A stretch of DNA of 64,000 nucleotides from Bacteroides sp. 51 (GCF_010500965.1 NZ_QVMI01000008.1:1-64000), one strand, 5' to 3'. Positions 53,027-62,647 are shown, counted from the stretch's first letter. The notes: a model not told the origin generated them from the letters alone. Numbers and translations are program-made.

Positions 53027-54343
53027 TTATTTCAAATTCGCTTTGATCCAATCCAGTTGTACATAGCGTGTTTTGGTAGACACCCAATGTTCGTTAACAG
53101 GGGTTATCAATGCTTCTTTTGGAGAAGTCAACACATTATATACGGCATAACTGGTGGTCGGCGGACAAACATCATCATTAAATCCCCAAGTCATAAATAC
53201 AGGAGCAGTAACACGACGGGCAAAGTTTACAACATCATAATATACAAGTGTGTTGATTACTTCGGGAGTTAAAGAGATACCTTTATATTTGCGTCCGAAG
53301 TGTGGATAACCTCCTGTAACGTCTTTACCGGCATAGCCAGCCATATCAGACAAAGCCGGATGATTAGCTACACAAGCTGTTATGCGGGAATCCAATCCCG
53401 AAAGAATGATAGCAAGCGCACCACCCTGGCTCCCACCTTGTGCAATCATATTTTTACCGTCCCATTCGGGTAGAGTCGATACATAATCTACCGCCCGTAC
53501 ACAACCCAGATATACCTTCTTCATATAATAGGTGTTACGATCCTGGATTCCATTAGCCAAATAACCATTAGGATGATGGTCACCAAACGCACGGGAAATA
53601 TCTTTGTATGTTTCGGCGTCCAATGATGGGTTAATTCCATGAATTTCCATATCAAAACGGATACAATCGGCTTCTACATAGAACATCGTTTTCAATGGGT
53701 TCATCGGCTTCACTCCTGCTCCCGGCGGACAAACAACAACCGGATATTTACTGGGTTTCTTTGGTTTACTTAAGTAGCCATATACAAATTTTCCGGGTTG
53801 GTAGCATTGAAGCTTAACAAGATAGCAATCTACTTTATCCGAGGAATATTCGGGTGCATAGGTTACTTCCGGGTTCATCGGGCATTTAGACTGTTCCTCA
53901 AGTGCTTCTTTCCAGAAAGCATTGAAATCCTTAGGCATTTGTGTGTAGGGTTCTATTTTCTCTGGCGAGAATCCTACTTTGATATGGTGTTTGTAAGTCT
54001 CGTTTTTAACCTTAACACTCATCCGGCAATCACGAAAACCGGGCTTTTTCATGGTGCCGATTGCAATTTCAGCTTTGCCACCTTTTAGTTTAACTGTACC
54101 TTCGGTATCGGGTTCCAGATTGTCCTGACCAATGCGGTATGTTATTTCCAGGTTGTCTTGTAGAATTCCATATTCATAGATAGCAACGGTTACCGTAGCC
54201 TTCTCGCCTGTTTTGTAAAGCCAATCGGTATGGTTAGGAGTGGTTACCCAAAGTAAATTGCTTTGATGTGGGTAATTCTGTGCATCGGCAGGCAATACAA
54301 ATATTCCTAACAGCAGGATAAGGAAAAGAAAGGGTGTCTTCAT
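53027..54343 (-). CDS. CE7-type acetyl xylan esterase, secreted
   Basis: 438 residues. The signal peptide ends ADAQ near 22, followed by an N-terminal beta domain (about 25-125) and an alpha/beta hydrolase domain. Nucleophile Ser lies in QGGSQGGAL near 305, Asp in WGFNDDVCPP near 393, and His in NEHWVST near 420. CE7 enzymes deacetylate xylo-oligosaccharides and related substrates. Its own promoter (54385-54392) drives it and probably cobI. No xylanase or SusCD genes are nearby. Confidence 0.88.
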   Translation of the reverse strand: MKTPFLFLILLLGIFVLPADAQNYPHQSNLLWVTTPNHTDWLYKTGEKATVTVAIYEYGILQDNLEITYRIGQDNLEPDTEGTVKLKGGKAEIAIGTMKKPGFRDCRMSVKVKNETYKHHIKVGFSPEKIEPYTQMPKDFNAFWKEALEEQSKCPMNPEVTYAPEYSSDKVDCYLVKLQCYQPGKFVYGYLSKPKKPSKYPVVVCPPGAGVKPMNPLKTMFYVEADCIRFDMEIHGINPSLDAETYKDISRAFGDHHPNGYLANGIQDRNTYYMKKVYLGCVRAVDYVSTLPEWDGKNMIAQGGSQGGALAIILSGLDSRITACVANHPALSDMAGYAGKDVTGGYPHFGRKYKGISLTPEVINTLVYYDVVNFARRVTAPVFMTWGFNDDVCPPTTSYAVYNVLTSPKEALITPVNEHWVSTKTRYVQLDWIKANLK

Positions 54344-54384
54344 TGGTTGTATTCTATTTAGTAATTATTGGAATATCAGAGAAG

Positions 54385-54392
54385 CAAAAGTA
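54385..54392 (-). promoter_or_regulatory. -7 promoter box of the esterase-cobI unit
   Basis: CAAAAGTA on the plus strand is TACTTTTG on the minus strand, 42 bases before the esterase start. Confidence 0.6.
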
Positions 54393-54577
54393 GTGCTTTT
54401 CTTATGATATCAAAGAATTGTAGAAGAAGAAACAACCACATCTTATATCCATCGACCAGTGAAATCCCTTTCAACTGTTTCCTGAAATCTGATAAAGACA
54501 ATGTTGTGTTTGCTTTTATAGTTTTAGCCCTATCAGGTAACAAATGTATTTTCAATTTGTCAGGTTAACCACCTTGA

Positions 54578-55612
54578 TTACTCAATAACAATGACCAGTG
54601 ATTTATCTACCGGTGCCCAGTCATAAACAAATTTGGCATGCGAAGATGCATTCCGTACACACATGTGCGAACGGGGAATACTACCCAATGTGGCACTCCA
54701 CTCAATAATGGCTGTCCGGGGCAGGTTTACAGGAACGCCGTGAATATAGCCACCATTGGTAAACCGGCTTGCCCACGGTGTATAGCCGGCAATGCGTGAT
54801 GTACCATCGACAAGGAATTGCATTTTGGGCTTTTTCTCCTGAACGACAAATATTCCCAGCGGGGTTTCTTTTTGATAAGGAGGATTATGTGCTCCGGTGG
54901 TTGCCGGATTCTGACTGCGTATCAGCCATTTAGTGCTGGTAGAATCTTTTTCTAACGTAGCTATATTCTGATTGGTTCTATCAACTACGGCTATGCGCTT
55001 AAAAGTCTGCATTTCAATGGGTTTTACGTATTTCTTCGGAATAAACCATTCTCCATCTCCGTAAACATGTGCTACATGTACCAAAGAGCTATCATTGTTA
55101 TATCCTATAAATCGAAACAATGTTCCGTCTGTAGCATAAATTTCAGGAGTAATGGTATCTGTGAGTAAATAAAGTGGTACGGACTGATACCTTTCTGTAC
55201 CCAAAGAGTCGGAAATGTTTTTATAGGCGTTGCGACTATACTTTTTCACAAGAGGCGATTCTCCGTTTACATTCTTCCGGTTCCGGACTACTCCCCAGGC
55301 TGTTGGTTTTTGCTGGGCATTTTCTATTTTTGCCAATTCCTTGCGCATCTTACCCCATTGGAATACACGCACGGTATCTTTATACGGGTATTTATCTTCC
55401 AGCGTATATTGATCGTATAGCAAGGCCTTTTCAAAGACAATGTCTTCCGGGAGTATTTCTTTGATCTCGGGTTCTTTGACTACTGAAATATTTTCAATGG
55501 TATCGTTCTCTGCTTTGGTTTCGATGTTTTCCTCAGATACTGAAGGCTTACAGGCTATTAAGGATAATAACCCGATGAATAAAACCATGTTTTGTTTACT
55601 TAATATCGACAT
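54578..55612 (-). CDS. L,D-transpeptidase (YkuD) lipoprotein
   Basis: 344 residues. The lipoprotein signal ends LIAC, Cys21 or nearby. A Glu-rich linker (about 25-55) and a middle domain precede the catalytic YkuD domain at about 195-340. The active-site signature appears as IHGVP ... SHMCVRN, with catalytic His and Cys. It would cross-link peptidoglycan (3-3 bonds) or attach proteins to it in the periplasm. A periodic array lies upstream, between it and nrdG. No terminator is seen between this gene and the esterase promoter. Confidence 0.86.
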   Translation of the reverse strand: MSILSKQNMVLFIGLLSLIACKPSVSEENIETKAENDTIENISVVKEPEIKEILPEDIVFEKALLYDQYTLEDKYPYKDTVRVFQWGKMRKELAKIENAQQKPTAWGVVRNRKNVNGESPLVKKYSRNAYKNISDSLGTERYQSVPLYLLTDTITPEIYATDGTLFRFIGYNNDSSLVHVAHVYGDGEWFIPKKYVKPIEMQTFKRIAVVDRTNQNIATLEKDSTSTKWLIRSQNPATTGAHNPPYQKETPLGIFVVQEKKPKMQFLVDGTSRIAGYTPWASRFTNGGYIHGVPVNLPRTAIIEWSATLGSIPRSHMCVRNASSHAKFVYDWAPVDKSLVIVIE

Positions 55613-55728
55613 AATATTATCTCTCTTCTTTTAACTTAAAAACAAAAGAGATAATACTTATGTTTAATCTCGCAAGAAATAAACAATCATTGTGAGTCAT
55701 TAATTAAAGCCATGTTTATTCAAATACC

Positions 55729-55794
55729 GTTGCTGTAAAACTTTAAATTTTAGCATGCAAAAAACTCGTTTTTTACATGCTAAAATTTAAAGAA
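55729..55794. repeat. 22-bp periodic array, core CATGC(A/T)AAAA, with long hairpin
   Basis: Three 22-base frames start at 55729, 55751 and 55773. The cores GCATGC and ACATGC lie exactly 22 apart, with a weaker GCTGT frame before them. CTTTAAATTTTAGCATG (55741-55757) is exactly complementary to 55776-55792, a 17-bp stem. It lies downstream of nrdG and upstream of the L,D-transpeptidase gene. Confidence 0.7.
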
Positions 55795-55843
55795 AAGTAC
55801 CCCCTTTCAGAAGGCTCTGACACGGATAAATATGGCTAATAAA

Positions 55844-56320
55844 TTATAGTGCTTTCTTCTTCTGAAACCGCACAGTAACATCCATCATCATTCCATTACT
55901 TACACAGTAGAAACGTTGATTAGTAGTAGGCGAATCAAGCCCGCCAAATTGTTCAATATACGGACCCAGTTTGATATAATCAAAATGCTCGAGAGAACAC
56001 CCTTTCGGTAAAACCGCTTTCCCGGAATACCATCCGGTTTTAATTCTATTGCCGGTTATATGATGCACATAACTGGCCAACTCTTCTACTTCTTTGGGAG
56101 AAGCATCACCACCCATGAAACAAACACAGGTGATGGCTCCTCCATATTTACCCAGTAAGATATCCAACGCGTGGCGATCCAGCACATTTCCAATATCTTC
56201 CATCAGGTAAGGACTATGGCATCCCTTACATCGATTGGGACAATTGGACAGGTTGATCGCCAATGTTACTTCATCGGGCACCTCCTGGAAAACAATATCA
56301 TAACTGGCGAACCGGAGCAT
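55844..56320 (-). CDS. nrdG: Anaerobic ribonucleotide reductase activating enzyme
   Basis: 158 residues. Radical-SAM cysteines Cys27, Cys31 and Cys34 in CPNRCKGCHS; the MGGDASPKEVEEL segment supplies the GGE-like SAM contact. It uses a 4Fe-4S cluster and S-adenosylmethionine to place the glycyl radical on NrdD. Its start overlaps the end of nrdD by 23 bases, so the two are translated together. Confidence 0.94.
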   Translation of the reverse strand: MLRFASYDIVFQEVPDEVTLAINLSNCPNRCKGCHSPYLMEDIGNVLDRHALDILLGKYGGAITCVCFMGGDASPKEVEELASYVHHITGNRIKTGWYSGKAVLPKGCSLEHFDYIKLGPYIEQFGGLDSPTTNQRFYCVSNGMMMDVTVRFQKKKAL

Positions 56321-58388
56321 AATGACGCCGTGCAGCCTCCCCCTGCCTGCTTTCCGAGAAATTACTTACCCGTTTCATATATCCGATAATGCGAGTCAGG
56401 TAGTCCAGATTCTTGCTTTTACATGATGGGCATTCATGCAAATACCGCTTATCAATATGCCCGCAATCGTTACATATGGCATTCGGTACATTGAATGTAA
56501 AGTAATTGCAGCCTTCATTGGCAGCCACACAAATCAGATGATAGTATTGTTCCTTGCTTAAATGTTCTTCCAGATTCATGTGCAAGGCCGAACCACCGGT
56601 AAGATGCTCTATATACTTCTTTCCATGCAGACGGAATTTATCAATGACATTCAATGATTTGTCTTCAACAATATAAAAATAGCTGTTATAGCAATCGCGG
56701 TTCACTTTATACCCGTCTCTCCTATCCCACTTCGCATGTTTTACTCCTACGTTCTCTGCCGGAATCATTTCACAGTTAAACATCAGATCTTTCGTGCGGT
56801 ATCTCTTATTATACTCTTCAATCAGTCCGAGGATTTGCTGTACAAATTCCTCATAACGTGGATTGTCTGTTATTTCTATGCCCAAAGACTCGGCCGCTTC
56901 GACCAATCCGTTTACACCAATGGTCAGATATTGGCGTCCCAGATTAATATATCCGGCATCGAACAAAGGCAGCATACCTTTTTCCTGCATATATTTCAGA
57001 TTTTCATTGTATGCCATCTGGACTTTATGCACCAGATCAACCACTTCTTCGAGGAAGAACATATAATGGATTCCCTTCCGCGAAGCCGACTGGATACAAC
57101 GATTCAGATTAATAGTCAATACACTTTTTGAACCGGTAGACACTCCACCCGCACCCAAAGTATAGCTAAATCCGTTATCCTGAATTTCGTTACGTAAACG
57201 GCAACAGCTACTTAATGAATCAGCATTGTCACTGATATAAGTAAAGAAAGAATGCCCCTCGGCATACATCTCAGCAGTAAACTCACCATATTCCTTATCT
57301 TTAGGCTCGCCATTTTCAGTCAACAGCGCCATAGTTTCTACCGGGAAAGTCAATACGGTGCGTGTGCGTTCTTTATTGAACCATTTCATAAACCGTTTCT
57401 GAAGCCAGTTCAATGAATCCCAATGTGGAGCACTTCCATCGGGGAAGATAAAGTTCTCAAAAAGACTTTCGAAATAAAAACGATCGTAATAAGATATATT
57501 CCAGAATACCGCCTGGAAATTCCTTGCACCGGTAGGTTGGTTAATGGAATATACAATCTGCTCAAAGCAATCGGTAATGATTTTATCCAGTGTACGTTGC
57601 TTCAGTGATAAGTCAACAACCTTATCGGCTTCTTTATAATACTCCTTGCCATATTCCAGTCCGATAAAGTAGTTCATGTACATCAGGAATTCCGGTGTGG
57701 CACATGCACCGCTAAGCATACTGGATACCATGAAAACCATATTGATAAATCCACCGCAGAATGATTTCAGGTTGGTTGGAGCTTTGGAGTTACCACCTAT
57801 AGACATTGTACCACCAATCAACCAGGGATACATGGTAATACTGGCACAATAGTTGGCCAGACTTGTCTCATCATTCTTATATATATAATGGTTGTTCAAT
57901 AAATCAATATACTTGTCTGCCAGTTCTTTACCGTACATTTCCTTCAAGCGGTCGGTCAGCATGCGACGATTCAAACGAATGAAGTTCGATTTAGGCAATT
58001 CTCCGATCAACGTAGCCATATTTTTGTTCTCTACATTGGCATTCGAATCATATTTACTACCCGAAGCTGCATTTTGCGCATCACAATAATCAATCAGGAA
58101 CTTCAATTTATCGCGCACCTCACGGTCTTCCAGGTGCTTTTGCCTGTAAAGCATATAAGATTTGGCAACCATATAATACCTTTCTGCCATAAGCGCTAAC
58201 TCCACCTGGTTCTGAATTTCTTCAACCGTGGTTTGGTTCGTTATACTCACCCGACTTAAGATATTGGTGATCACATCCTGAGTAGCAAAGCTGCCTACCG
58301 ATAAAAATGCTTTAGCAATAGCACTCCTGATTTTCTCCATAGAAAAAGGTTCTCTTTTTCCATCTCTTTTAATTATGAATAGCTCCAT
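56298..58388 (-). CDS. nrdD: Anaerobic ribonucleoside-triphosphate reductase
   Basis: 696 residues. An N-terminal ATP-cone (about 1-90, starting FIIKRDGKREPFSMEKIRSA) gives allosteric control. The ten-stranded catalytic barrel follows, then a C-terminal zinc site (CNDCGHIDKRYLHECPSCKS) and the glycyl-radical segment RIIGYMKR near 667. It makes dNTPs without oxygen. It heads the nrdDG operon, whose promoter box is about 125 bases upstream. I saw no clear NrdR box in the leader. Confidence 0.95.
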   Translation of the reverse strand: MELFIIKRDGKREPFSMEKIRSAIAKAFLSVGSFATQDVITNILSRVSITNQTTVEEIQNQVELALMAERYYMVAKSYMLYRQKHLEDREVRDKLKFLIDYCDAQNAASGSKYDSNANVENKNMATLIGELPKSNFIRLNRRMLTDRLKEMYGKELADKYIDLLNNHYIYKNDETSLANYCASITMYPWLIGGTMSIGGNSKAPTNLKSFCGGFINMVFMVSSMLSGACATPEFLMYMNYFIGLEYGKEYYKEADKVVDLSLKQRTLDKIITDCFEQIVYSINQPTGARNFQAVFWNISYYDRFYFESLFENFIFPDGSAPHWDSLNWLQKRFMKWFNKERTRTVLTFPVETMALLTENGEPKDKEYGEFTAEMYAEGHSFFTYISDNADSLSSCCRLRNEIQDNGFSYTLGAGGVSTGSKSVLTINLNRCIQSASRKGIHYMFFLEEVVDLVHKVQMAYNENLKYMQEKGMLPLFDAGYINLGRQYLTIGVNGLVEAAESLGIEITDNPRYEEFVQQILGLIEEYNKRYRTKDLMFNCEMIPAENVGVKHAKWDRRDGYKVNRDCYNSYFYIVEDKSLNVIDKFRLHGKKYIEHLTGGSALHMNLEEHLSKEQYYHLICVAANEGCNYFTFNVPNAICNDCGHIDKRYLHECPSCKSKNLDYLTRIIGYMKRVSNFSESRQGEAARRHYAPVRQL

Positions 58389-58512
58389 GATATATTATAA
58401 TATGGGTTTAACATTTGCCTTGTTTATTAAAGTATCTAGCCGATAAAGTGAAAAAAGTCCTGTTGTCTTGTTATAAAATACATACTCCACACTACGTGAA
58501 CCGCATGCGATG

Positions 58513-58520
58513 CAAATATA
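58513..58520 (-). promoter_or_regulatory. -7 promoter box of nrdDG
   Basis: CAAATATA on the plus strand is TATATTTG on the minus strand. It is followed by CATCGCATGCG, a short palindrome at the presumed transcript start. Confidence 0.55.
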
Positions 58521-58694
58521 TATAAAAAACAATTCAAATCAATACACAGTTTTCATATTAGAAAACATATTTATTAAATAAAACAAGATACCACCTGATA
58601 ATCAATTAATTAAAAATAGAAATGGAAAACTTTATTTTATGAGTACGCAAAAATAAACCCAAAATAGAAAAGCAAAGCAAGATTTAAAAATAAC

Positions 58695-58729
58695 AAAAGC
58701 CGAAATCCCATTAAAGAATTTCGGCTTTT
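58695..58729 (-). terminator. Terminator of the GH28 operon
   Basis: AAAAGCCGAAAT pairs with ATTTCGGCTTTT, followed on the minus strand by a T-rich tract. Confidence 0.85.
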
Positions 58730-58775
58730 ATATAGTACTTTAATAAATTATATTTCCCAGGAAAGAGGAGTCAAA

Positions 58776-60098
58776 TCAATGCACTTTCTTACCATTGATC
58801 TTTATGTTCTTGAATGTAGAGCTTTTCATAAATTGAGGAATCTCCGCATCTTTAGATGCTTCAAATTCTAAATTCTCAAATACAAAATCCGTTAACTCAT
58901 ATTGATCCTCAGAAGATACAACATCAAAAACAGTATTACACTCCATATTCAGATTTCGTATCGTAATATTATTCGCATAAGACTTCCTGATGTCTTTTTC
59001 TCCTTTTAAATCAAAGAACTGAGTCCAGGGTTTAATATAAACAATGCTATTGGCGCTACCTTTAATATCTTCCACCAGCATATATTCATAACGTTGAGGA
59101 GTATCGGGACGCATTTTTAACCAGAACAAGCGTTGCGCTTTATCAACCGTACAACGTCTGATAATTACATTGTGGTTATGTATAGACTCGCTTCCGCAGG
59201 TAAATGCGCTATGACAGAAACCAAAGGTACAGTCTTCCGCAATGATATTCCGGTTGGCTCCGTTGTTTTCGTCTTTATCTGCAAACGGGCCTTTACCTCC
59301 TTTTAATACAACAGCATCGTCGTTTACAGACATATAACAGTCTTTGATCAGGAAGTTGGTGCAAACGTCGATATCCACAGCATCACTACTCGGAGCTTTC
59401 ACCGGAGCCTTAGGTGCAAAAATATGCAGATTCAGCAGTTTGACATTCTCGCATTTATAAAAGTGAGTCGTCCAGAACGGAGAGTTCATTAAACGAACAC
59501 CAGAAATCTGAACGTCCTTACAGTTAGATACATATAACAAGCGCGGACGCATTTCGTCCATGTTTGTACATTTAGGATTAAACTGACGACGGAGCCAGAA
59601 TGATTTCCAATAACGTAAGCCGTTTCCATTAATCGTACCTTTTCCTGATATGGTAAATCCATCAACTTTATCTGCATTCACAAGTGCTGCAAAATACTTT
59701 AATGTTTGCCCTTCCATACGGGTCATTAAGATAGCAAAGTCGCTGATATCATCACTTCCCTTCAAGACTCCACCCTCTTCCAGATGCAGATGTGTATTGG
59801 GTTTAAAAAAGAGTGAGCCACTCAGGTAAGTGCCTTGAGGAATGATAACCACTCCGCCACCTGCCTGATGGGCCTGATCAATCACGGCTTGTATCTTCCC
59901 GGTCTGAACAACCGTACTATCGTTCACAACGCCATAATCGGTGATGCGATAAGACGTACCCAACTTACTTATATCCGTCGGGGTATGGTTTCTAAACCAT
60001 TCAGGAATTGGCGTTCCATCCGGCCAAACCTCTTTAGCTGTTACGCTTGTACTTACTAATGCTATAAGTAGCATCAGGATATACCTCATTTTCTTCAT
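58776..60098 (-). CDS. GH28 family pectic glycoside hydrolase
   Basis: 440 residues from ATG 60098. Signal peptide ends VTAKE near 22. Pectate_lyase_3-like start (GTSYRITDYGV ... AGGGVVIIPQGTYLSGSL), then a right-handed beta-helix with the GH28 acid residues in SSDAVDIDVC and VNDDAVVLKGG, and CHSAFTCGSE in place of the usual GHG loop. It would cut galacturonic-acid or rhamnogalacturonan linkages. It is third in an operon after the other GH28 gene and a polysaccharide deacetylase, 13 bases after the latter. Confidence 0.88.
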   Translation of the reverse strand: MKKMRYILMLLIALVSTSVTAKEVWPDGTPIPEWFRNHTPTDISKLGTSYRITDYGVVNDSTVVQTGKIQAVIDQAHQAGGGVVIIPQGTYLSGSLFFKPNTHLHLEEGGVLKGSDDISDFAILMTRMEGQTLKYFAALVNADKVDGFTISGKGTINGNGLRYWKSFWLRRQFNPKCTNMDEMRPRLLYVSNCKDVQISGVRLMNSPFWTTHFYKCENVKLLNLHIFAPKAPVKAPSSDAVDIDVCTNFLIKDCYMSVNDDAVVLKGGKGPFADKDENNGANRNIIAEDCTFGFCHSAFTCGSESIHNHNVIIRRCTVDKAQRLFWLKMRPDTPQRYEYMLVEDIKGSANSIVYIKPWTQFFDLKGEKDIRKSYANNITIRNLNMECNTVFDVVSSEDQYELTDFVFENLEFEASKDAEIPQFMKSSTFKNIKINGKKVH

Positions 60099-60111
60099 AA
60101 CTAAAAACAAT

Positions 60112-61083
60112 CTATTTTACTTTAACTTCAATAATTCCTCCATAAGGGTCAAATTCAAACATCGCTTTGCCGGGAAGCGAACGAACAGTCAGTTCTTTCT
60201 CTCCTTGAATGGCACTAACTTTCTTAAGCCCTTCTTCTTCAACAACCATCGTCAGGGGTTCATTAAACAATTCTTTGTCCAATGCCAGATGAGGGGTGAT
60301 TGTTATTTTACTTCCTTTCCGGGTAATTTCGCACTCTAACTCTTCGAATTCTTTGAGATAAGCACCTACATCATGGAATGTGCCTACCCAGATAGAATCT
60401 TCCAATGCTTTTACCTGATCGAAATGATTCCAAAGAATATCCGGCGAAGTAAACGCATCATATCCATAGGTTATGCCATGTATCATGGCCACGCCCCAGT
60501 CTTTTGTTTCTAAAAGCGTATTTACCCATCGGTCGAAATCTTCCGGTGATAGTTTATAGCTCATTGCAAATTGCCGGGTACGGGTACCAACTCTGCCTTC
60601 GGAGGCCAATGCAGTAACTTCTTCGTTTCTTGCATTATAAGGATAGCAGAACGTACGTGATGGGATTCCGGTATTTGCCAGAATGATACTGTCATTTTTG
60701 CCAATCTCGACCTTTACCTCATCCGGGCTGATTTTGGTTAAGTTGGCATGCGACCAGCCATGATTAGAGATTTCGTGTCCTTTTATCGCCATCTCTTTCA
60801 GCTCCGGCCAGGAAGCCCGTCCGGTATCTCTTACAGCTTCATTATCTATATTGATGGATATTCCGTTAACCCAGAACGTACCTTTCATCTTTCTTTTTTC
60901 CATTTCGGGAAACACCAGGGTATAATGTTCTTTCATCCCATCGTCATAAGTATAGCTTATGGCGCATAATTTATCTTCTTTGTACTTGGCAACATAAACA
61001 TTCACATTGTCTGTATTAGACGAACAGTTGCTAAAGAGGATAGAACAACAAAATAATACAGCGATAGATTTCAAGGTGTTCAT
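60112..61083 (-). CDS. Polysaccharide deacetylase lipoprotein
   Basis: 323 residues from ATG 61083. Lipoprotein signal ends FSNC near 18. NodB-type CE4 domain: catalytic Asp pair in SYTYDDGM, metal His residues in SNHGWSHANL and the FCYPYNARNEE loop. A C-terminal beta-domain (about 235-323) follows. It would remove acetyl groups from a polysaccharide, and with two GH28 neighbours acetylated pectin or rhamnogalacturonan is the natural guess. It starts 1 base after the stop of the upstream GH28 gene. Confidence 0.86.
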   Translation of the reverse strand: MNTLKSIAVLFCCSILFSNCSSNTDNVNVYVAKYKEDKLCAISYTYDDGMKEHYTLVFPEMEKRKMKGTFWVNGISINIDNEAVRDTGRASWPELKEMAIKGHEISNHGWSHANLTKISPDEVKVEIGKNDSIILANTGIPSRTFCYPYNARNEEVTALASEGRVGTRTRQFAMSYKLSPEDFDRWVNTLLETKDWGVAMIHGITYGYDAFTSPDILWNHFDQVKALEDSIWVGTFHDVGAYLKEFEELECEITRKGSKITITPHLALDKELFNEPLTMVVEEEGLKKVSAIQGEKELTVRSLPGKAMFEFDPYGGIIEVKVK

Positions 61084-61084
61084 A

Positions 61085-62461
61085 TTATAATTCGTTTTTT
61101 TGGGTGTAAGTAACATTCTCTTCTACTACGTTTTCTACATTGCTGACGCTTTCGATAAACTCGGCAACTTCATCAACATGTACATTCTTTATTTCTACGT
61201 TTTTCACCGGAAGCTTAGCGTCGCCCTTCAACTCGTAAATCGCTTTGGCTGTCTTACAAGTTACGTTATTCATATAGATACCCTCAATACGGGTGATACG
61301 TTCTTCGTAAGTAGGAACCAGGTCTTTCCATTGGTAGAGCACATCGGTATCAATTTCAAGCACTCTGCGGGTACTGCCACACTCTACGTTTTCCATATGG
61401 ATGTTTTCAATAAATCCACCGCGGCGGTGATTGGTCTTCACAAAGAACAGGCGGTGTACGGAATTGGGTGCGTAACAATTGGTCATATAAATATTGCGGA
61501 TACCTCCTGAGATTTCACTACCGATGCCCAATAGTGTATGCCCTTCAAGGATGGTACAATTACGGATAACGATGTTTTCGCAAGGTGTATCCAATCTCCA
61601 GGCATCGCGGTTGCGTCCGGCTTTGATTACAACAGCATCATCGCCCTGGTCGAACGTGCAATCTTCGATGAGGAAGTTGCGACTCATTTCGAGGTCTACT
61701 CCATCGTTGTTGTGACCATGAGCTTTAACGTCCAGGTTGCGAACCACGCCACCATCGCACATATACAGATGAATGGTCCAGAAAGGGCTTTCCCTGATTT
61801 TAAACTCATCCAGGTATACGTTTTTGCATCGGTTGAAATGAATCAGGTGCGGACGCATATTGTTTTCTCCGACAGCCATCTGTCGTTCTTCTACGGGTAC
61901 GTCTGTAGAGGCCATCGTATAAAGTTGCTTCAATGCTTCCATGTGAGGGGCAGGACGTTTGAACCAGATTTTCCAAAGATCCATCTTCGGGTTGAGCATG
62001 CCTTTACCTGTAATGGCAACATTCTCGCACTCAAAGGCGTAGAGCAACGGTGAATAGTTGTAGCATTCCATTCCTTCCCATGACGTCATTACGGCAGGTA
62101 GATAGTCATTGGGGTTATCGGTAAAACGCAGTACTGCATTTTCTTCCAGATGAAGGTTTATATTGCTCTTAAAATGGATGGGCCCAGTAAGCCATGTCCC
62201 GGCGGGAACCACCACTCTACCGCCACCGGCCTTATTGCACGCTTCAATGGCATCGGCTATGGCTTTGGTATTGTTTCGCTCTCCGCCTTCAATAGCGCCA
62301 TATGCTGTGATGGGAAAGTCTTTTGGGGGATAAACAAAGACTTTGATCGGGTCCATAGGGAAAGGCGCTTCTACTTTTACGGTTTCATACGTAGGAGCGG
62401 AAGCACAAGAGACTAAAAGTAAACAGGCAAATGCCCCGTACAGGGACTTAAATAAGTTCAT
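61085..62461 (-). CDS. GH28 family pectic glycoside hydrolase, lipoprotein
   Basis: 458 residues from ATG 62461 (a GTG two codons earlier is also in frame). The lipoprotein signal ends VSC, with Cys19 lipidated, so it is displayed on a membrane. Beta-helix with catalytic Asp residues in NNDGVDLEMS and QGDDAVVIKAGRN, the GHTLLGIGSE loop and FVKTNHRRGG in place of RIKT. This is closer to classical polygalacturonases than the partner at 58.8 kb. It is first in the GH28-deacetylase-GH28 operon. Confidence 0.9.
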   Translation of the reverse strand: MNLFKSLYGAFACLLLVSCASAPTYETVKVEAPFPMDPIKVFVYPPKDFPITAYGAIEGGERNNTKAIADAIEACNKAGGGRVVVPAGTWLTGPIHFKSNINLHLEENAVLRFTDNPNDYLPAVMTSWEGMECYNYSPLLYAFECENVAITGKGMLNPKMDLWKIWFKRPAPHMEALKQLYTMASTDVPVEERQMAVGENNMRPHLIHFNRCKNVYLDEFKIRESPFWTIHLYMCDGGVVRNLDVKAHGHNNDGVDLEMSRNFLIEDCTFDQGDDAVVIKAGRNRDAWRLDTPCENIVIRNCTILEGHTLLGIGSEISGGIRNIYMTNCYAPNSVHRLFFVKTNHRRGGFIENIHMENVECGSTRRVLEIDTDVLYQWKDLVPTYEERITRIEGIYMNNVTCKTAKAIYELKGDAKLPVKNVEIKNVHVDEVAEFIESVSNVENVVEENVTYTQKNEL

Positions 62462-62506
62462 TTTCACGATATGGTTTTAAATTTAAGACTTTGGTTATCT
62501 GATTAG

Positions 62507-62514
62507 CAAAAGTA
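62507..62514 (-). promoter_or_regulatory. -7 promoter box of the GH28 operon
   Basis: CAAAAGTA on the plus strand is TACTTTTG on the minus strand, about 46 bases before the first gene. Confidence 0.6.
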
Positions 62515-62634
62515 CATTCTTACCGGCTGACTTTCCCCATAAAAATGTACGTTTAACTGGAAATACGTTCATAATGCGGACTAAAGATAAATGAATATTA
62601 TCATAATAAACAAATCAAATTCTGTATTTATCAT

Positions 62635-62642
62635 TATCTTTG
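62635..62642 (+). promoter_or_regulatory. -7 promoter box of the cobalamin riboswitch transcript
   Basis: TATCTTTG just ahead of the riboswitch. No clear -33 TTTG at the ideal distance. Confidence 0.55.
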
Positions 62643-62647
62643 CCCGC

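Larger units (their letters stand above)
58389..58775. other. Spacer between the GH28 operon and nrdD
   Basis: It contains the nrdD promoter and a leader of about 115 bases, AT-rich filler, and the terminator of the GH28 operon at 58695-58729. No ORF or RNA gene was recognised. Confidence 0.5.
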
